From Pseudomonadota bacterium (GTDB taxonomy: Bacteria > Pseudomonadota > Alphaproteobacteria > Rhizobiales > Hyphomicrobiaceae): DNA of 9,624 bases. Where the stretch lies: positions 1 to 9,624 of the forward strand of contig JAEWCT010000099.1 in NCBI GenBank assembly GCA_023390485.1, written 5' to 3'. Each line of letters opens with the position of its first letter. Position 1 is the first letter of the stretch. Under the pieces are notes generated by a model. It worked only from the letters and a program-made list of their open reading frames with translations. It did not search any database and was not told the origin of the DNA. The position numbers and the translations under genes were made by a program. Below, piece after piece: positions 6,739 to 9,624 of this stretch.

Positions 6739-8046
6739 TTAGCAGTCGAGCGTGTGGTCCTTCTCCCACTGCGTGAAATGTGAGGCGAAGGAATTCCAGT
6801 CTTTCATCTTGAGCTTGATGTAGGCCGCCGAGAATTCTTCACCAAGTGCGGCCTTGAGCGAAGTGTCCTTATCGAAGGCGCGGATCGCATCGAGCAGGTT
6901 CAGCGGCAGGCGCGGCGCGTCTGTCACCAAATGCCCTTCCTGGTACATGTCGATGTCGTAGCGCTTGCCGGGATGTGCCTTCGAACGAATACCGTCGAGG
7001 CCGGCGGCAATGATCACAGCCTGCATCAGATAGGGATTTGCGGCGCCGTCCGGCAGGCGCAACTCGAAGCGGCCCTTGCCCGGCACGCGAACCATATGCG
7101 TGCGGTTGTTGCCGGTCCAAGTGACTGAGTTCGGCGACCACGTCGCGCCCGATGTGGTGCGTGGTGCGTTGATGCGCTTGTACGAGTTGACCGTCGGGTT
7201 GGTGATTGCAGCAAGAGCCTCGGCATGTTTCATGATGCCGCCGAGGAAGTTGTAGCCCTGTTGCGACAGGCCCATTTCATCATGCCCGTCGTAAAACATG
7301 TTGGTCTTGCCGTCCTTGTCCCAGACGGAGATGTGGGCATGGCAGCCATTGCCGGTGAGGTTCGGGAACGGCTTCGGCATGAACGTCGCGCGCAAGCCAT
7401 GCTTTTCAGCGATCGAGCGCGTCATGAACTTGAAGAACGAATGCCTGTCTGCGGTGAGCAGAGCATCGTCGAAGTTCCAGTTCATTTCCCACTGGCCGTT
7501 CGCGTCCTCGTGATCGTTCTGGTACGGACCCCAGCCGAGTTCGAGCATGTAATCGCAAATTTCTGCGATGACATCGTAGCGGCGCATCAAGGCCTGCTGA
7601 TCGTAGCAGGGCTTCGCAGCGGTATCTTTGCAGTCCGAGATCTCGTTTCCGTCCGGAGTAGTCAGGAAGAATTCGCACTCGACACCGGTCTTGACGTAGA
7701 GGCCAAGTTCCGCGGCTTCTGCCGCGACCTTCTTCAGAACGACGCGAGGCGCCTGCGCAACGTGCTTGTCTTCCATCACGCAATCGGCGGCGACCCACGC
7801 GACTTCCTTCCTCCACGGCAGCTGAATGACTGACGACGCGTCAGGCAGACCGAAGAGATCGGGGTGCGCAGGCGTCATGTCGAACCAGGTCGCAAATCCA
7901 GCGAAACCTGCACCGTCCTTCTGCATGTCGGCGATCGCCGACGAAGGAACGAGCTTGGCGCGCTGCGAACCGAAAAGGTCCGTGTACGAGATCATGAAGT
8001 AGCGAATGCCGCGCTCTTTAGCGAGCTGGGCGAGATCTTGAGCCAT
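6739..8046 (-). CDS. gmaS: Gamma-glutamylmethylamide synthetase (glutamine synthetase family)
   Basis: The enzyme joins methylamine to the gamma-carboxyl of glutamate with ATP, the first step of the NMG pathway. The 435 residues show glutamine synthetase folds: an N-terminal region with YTDLFG at 21-26, metal-ligand acids in ECEFFL at 123-128, NDHEDANGQWEMNW at 177-190, the ATP/glutamate segment MPKPFPNLTGNGCHAHIS at 223-240, NPTVNSYKRI at 283-292 and the Arg-rich GRFELRLPD at 325-333. Sequence alone does not cleanly separate GmaS from GlnT-type (type III) glutamine synthetases. Adjacency to mgsC and mgsB decides for GmaS. The ATG at 8044-8046 is supported by GAGGAA at 8054-8059 with a 7-nt gap. 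The frame also runs up to a TTG at 8100, but that lies inside a terminator T-tract. A strong terminator follows the gene. Confidence 0.93.
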   Translation of the reverse strand: MAQDLAQLAKERGIRYFMISYTDLFGSQRAKLVPSSAIADMQKDGAGFAGFATWFDMTPAHPDLFGLPDASSVIQLPWRKEVAWVAADCVMEDKHVAQAPRVVLKKVAAEAAELGLYVKTGVECEFFLTTPDGNEISDCKDTAAKPCYDQQALMRRYDVIAEICDYMLELGWGPYQNDHEDANGQWEMNWNFDDALLTADRHSFFKFMTRSIAEKHGLRATFMPKPFPNLTGNGCHAHISVWDKDGKTNMFYDGHDEMGLSQQGYNFLGGIMKHAEALAAITNPTVNSYKRINAPRTTSGATWSPNSVTWTGNNRTHMVRVPGKGRFELRLPDGAANPYLMQAVIIAAGLDGIRSKAHPGKRYDIDMYQEGHLVTDAPRLPLNLLDAIRAFDKDTSLKAALGEEFSAAYIKLKMKDWNSFASHFTQWEKDHTLDC

Positions 8047-8053
8047 ACTTAGT

Positions 8054-8059
8054 TTCCTC
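8054..8059 (-). promoter_or_regulatory. Ribosome binding site that sets the gmaS start
   Basis: On the minus strand this reads GAGGAA, followed by ACTAAGT and then ATG. It is one of the best ribosome binding sites in the window. It fixes the start of GmaS at MAQDLAQLAKERG and excludes the 18-residue upstream extension. Confidence 0.8.
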
Positions 8060-8098
8060 AACTCTGGTGTTCTTTGATTATTTCTCTTGCCGGTGTTC

Positions 8099-8126
8099 AA
8101 AAAAAGGGGCGGCTTATAAGCCGCCC
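8099..8126 (-). terminator. Intrinsic terminator or attenuator overlapping the mgsC stop codon
   Basis: Positions 8107-8126 are a perfect 20-bp palindrome, GGGCGGCTTATAAGCCGCCC. Transcribed on the minus strand, it folds as an 8-bp GC-rich stem with a TATA loop, followed by one C and seven T (complement of 8099-8105). This is the form of a Rho-independent terminator. The mgsC stop (TAA, 8114-8116) and its last codons lie within it, and the gmaS ATG is only 52 bp beyond the T-tract. It probably limits readthrough from mgsABC into gmaS, and ribosomes finishing mgsC may melt it. I see no clear promoter for gmaS in the remaining 52 bp. The structure is seen directly; its effect is inferred. Confidence 0.75.
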
Positions 8127-9451
8127 GATCCTGTCACTCCGGGTATCCAAGACGTTCCCGCGAGGGGGACGCGAGCCATTGCAGCGGCTTCGATCGTCAA
8201 TGCACAGAGATCTTCGGGCTCGAGATTGTGGATGTTGTTGTGTCCAGCAGCGCGAGCGATCGTCTGTACTTCGAGCGTCATCACCTTCAGGTAGTTGGCA
8301 AGACGGCGTCCGGCCCGTACCGGGTCGAGGCGCTTCGAGAGTTCGGGATCCTGGGTTGTGATACCCGCCGGATCGCGGCCCTCATGCCAATCATCGTAGC
8401 AACCGGCTTTCGTGCCGAGCTTCGCGTATTCAGCATCGAGTGCTGGATCGTTGTCGCCCAGAGCAACGAGCGCGGCCATGCCGATCGCGACGGCGTCAGC
8501 GCCAAGCGCCAGCGCCTTGGCGACGTCGGCACCGTTGCGAATACCGCCCGACACGATAAGCTGAACCTTGCGGTGCATGCCCAGATCCTGCAAGGCCTGA
8601 ACGGCCGGCCGGATGCAAGCGAGCGTCGGCAGGCCGACGTTCTCGATAAAGACTTCCTGCGTTGCCGCGGTGCCGCCCTGCATGCCGTCGAGAACGATGA
8701 CGTCGGCGCCTGCTTTGACGGCGAGAGCAACGTCGTAGTAGGGACGCGTACCGCCGACCTTCACGTAGATTGGCTTTTGCCAGTCGGTGATTTCACGGAT
8801 TTCGAGGATCTTGATTTCAAGATCGTCCGGACCCGTCCAATCGGGATGGCGACACGCCGAGCGCTGGTCGATGCCCTTCGGCAGGTTGCGCATCTCGGCA
8901 ACGCGATCCGAAATCTTCTGACCGAGCAGCATGCCGCCGCCGCCTGGCTTCGCACCCTGACCGACGACGACTTCGATCGCATCCGCTTTGCGCAGATCGT
9001 CTGGATTCATGCCATAGCGTGATGGCAAGTACTGATAGACGAGTGTCTTCGACTGACCGCGCTCCTCCGGCGTCATGCCGCCGTCGCCCGTCGTCGTCGA
9101 GGTGCCTGCGATCGAGGCGCCACGGCCGAGCGCTTCCTTCGCGTTTGCCGACAGTGCGCCGAAGCTCATGCCCGCAATCGTGATCGGAATTTTGAGCTCG
9201 ATCGGCTTCTTGGCGAACCGCGTGCCAAGCGTCACGCTCGTGCTGCAGCGTTCGCGATAACCTTCGAGAGGATAGCGCGATACCGAGGCGCCGAGAAATA
9301 GAAGATCGTCGAAATGCGGTACACGGCGCTTGGCGCCGCCTCCACGAATATCGTAGATGCCGGTCGATGCCGCGCGCCGGATTTCCGACAGCGTGTAATC
9401 ATCGAACGTAGCCGAGTGGCGTGGTGTCGTAAGCGGGATTTTCGGCGACAT
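8114..9451 (-). CDS. mgsC: N-methylglutamate synthase subunit C (FMN-binding glutamate synthase-like domain)
   Basis: This is the FMN-domain subunit of N-methylglutamate synthase, which converts gamma-glutamylmethylamide and 2-oxoglutarate to N-methylglutamate and glutamate. The 445-residue barrel has the family motifs GMSFGALS at 94-101, TGDGGM at 121-126, GQGAKPGGGGML at 164-175, KVGG at 231-234, LDGMQGGTAA at 255-264 and the phosphate-binding SGGIRNGADVAKALALGADA at 301-320. Where glutamate synthases have a cysteine cluster binding [3Fe-4S], it has GCYDDWHEGRDPAGI at 350-364 with a single Cys. The ATG overlaps the mgsB stop by one base (TGATG), indicating translational coupling. The stop lies within a terminator-like palindrome before gmaS. 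In isolation it could be called a generic glutamate synthase large-subunit domain; the gmaS neighbour settles the role. Confidence 0.93.
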   Translation of the reverse strand: MSPKIPLTTPRHSATFDDYTLSEIRRAASTGIYDIRGGGAKRRVPHFDDLLFLGASVSRYPLEGYRERCSTSVTLGTRFAKKPIELKIPITIAGMSFGALSANAKEALGRGASIAGTSTTTGDGGMTPEERGQSKTLVYQYLPSRYGMNPDDLRKADAIEVVVGQGAKPGGGGMLLGQKISDRVAEMRNLPKGIDQRSACRHPDWTGPDDLEIKILEIREITDWQKPIYVKVGGTRPYYDVALAVKAGADVIVLDGMQGGTAATQEVFIENVGLPTLACIRPAVQALQDLGMHRKVQLIVSGGIRNGADVAKALALGADAVAIGMAALVALGDNDPALDAEYAKLGTKAGCYDDWHEGRDPAGITTQDPELSKRLDPVRAGRRLANYLKVMTLEVQTIARAAGHNNIHNLEPEDLCALTIEAAAMARVPLAGTSWIPGVTGSGGL

Positions 9452-9624
9452 CAGTAAGCATCCGCGTTGTCGATGTTGAAGTTATAAAGCTTGCGTGCAG
9501 AGCCATATCTGCGGAACTCTGAAGCTTTGGCGTCCTTTATTCCGGCATCTGCGAGAAGCTTGGTCAGCGCCTCCTGATGTTCGGGCCGCATCTCTTTCTC
9601 GATGCAGTCGGCGCCGAGGCTTTT
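9451..9624 (-). CDS. mgsB: N-methylglutamate synthase subunit B, C-terminal end (gene continues beyond window)
   Basis: On the minus strand a frame is open from the window edge to TGA at 9451-9453 and encodes 57 residues, ending ARKLYNFNIDNADAY. This resembles the C-terminus of the GXGXG-domain (glutamate synthase alpha-subunit C-terminal-like) subunit of N-methylglutamate synthase, but no GXGXG repeat lies in the visible part. Its stop overlaps the mgsC start as TGATG. The assignment rests mainly on its position directly upstream of mgsC in the mgsABC order. mgsA is expected further along, outside the window. Confidence 0.8.
   Translation of the reverse strand, partial: KSLGADCIEKEMRPEHQEALTKLLADAGIKDAKASEFRRYGSARKLYNFNIDNADAY

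Noticed and set aside
7225..7833. A 202-residue open frame on the plus strand over gmaS
   Set aside because: It is antisense to gmaS, with no motifs and no sensible ribosome binding site.
8047..8098. A possible sigma-70 promoter for gmaS (TTGAAC near 8095-8100)
   Set aside because: The best -10-like hexamer, TAATCA, is only about 14 bp away, too short a spacer. No sigma-54 (TGGC-TTGC) match is present either.
8047..8100. An N-terminal extension of gmaS from a TTG at 8100
   Set aside because: The TTG lies in the T-tract of the hairpin after mgsC, and the ATG at 8046 has a good GAGGAA ribosome binding site.
8228..9022. A 264-residue open frame on the plus strand over mgsC
   Set aside because: It lies wholly antisense to mgsC, whose motifs are unmistakable, and has no domain signature of its own.

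Overview
The window reads as an ordinary chromosomal segment of a GC-rich alphaproteobacterium, most likely a methylotroph of the order Hyphomicrobiales and possibly Hyphomicrobium-like. That assignment is inference. It rests on an Anbu proteasome-like protease gene, a phosphoribulokinase cluster and N-methylglutamate (NMG) pathway genes for methylamine use lying side by side. The GC-rich codon use and the GTG start of rpe also fit. I see no insertion sequences, tRNA or rRNA genes, CRISPR arrays or other signs of a mobile region. Gene packing is tight, and the longest non-coding stretch is 230 bp.

Layout. (1) Positions 1-1244, plus strand: the 3' end of a transglutaminase-like protease gene followed by an Anbu gene, the end of the conserved Anbu operon. 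(2) Positions 1245-1474: the only sizeable intergenic region. It holds a weak hairpin, two LysR-type (CbbR/QscR-like) T-N11-A dyads and the fbp ribosome binding site. (3) Positions 1475-4145, plus strand: fbp (class I fructose-1,6-bisphosphatase), a proteobacterial-type phosphoribulokinase and rpe (ribulose-phosphate 3-epimerase), a partial Calvin-type set with no RuBisCO gene in view. (4) About 4205-6673, plus strand: an HrpB-type DEAH-family helicase. (5) Positions 6739-9624, minus strand and convergent with hrpB: gmaS, mgsC and the 3' end of mgsB, in transcription order mgsB-mgsC-gmaS, closed by a strong intrinsic terminator at 6683-6711.

How the genes work together. GmaS makes gamma-glutamylmethylamide from methylamine, glutamate and ATP. 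The MgsABC complex (MgsA is not in the window) moves the methylamine group to 2-oxoglutarate, giving N-methylglutamate, which MgdABCD (not in the window) oxidises. FBPase supplies fructose 6-phosphate to the pentose-phosphate reactions, Rpe makes ribulose 5-phosphate, and PRK phosphorylates it to ribulose 1,5-bisphosphate (RuBP). In a methylotroph this could feed a Calvin cycle encoded elsewhere. It could instead make RuBP as a regulatory signal, as reported for PRK in Methylobacterium extorquens AM1.

The most interesting observations are a perfect 20-bp palindrome with a T-tract that buries the mgsC stop codon in a terminator-like hairpin just before gmaS, the RuBisCO-less prk cluster, the Anbu operon end, and the apparent loss of the [3Fe-4S] cysteines in MgsC. 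I do not see a wholly undescribed system here.
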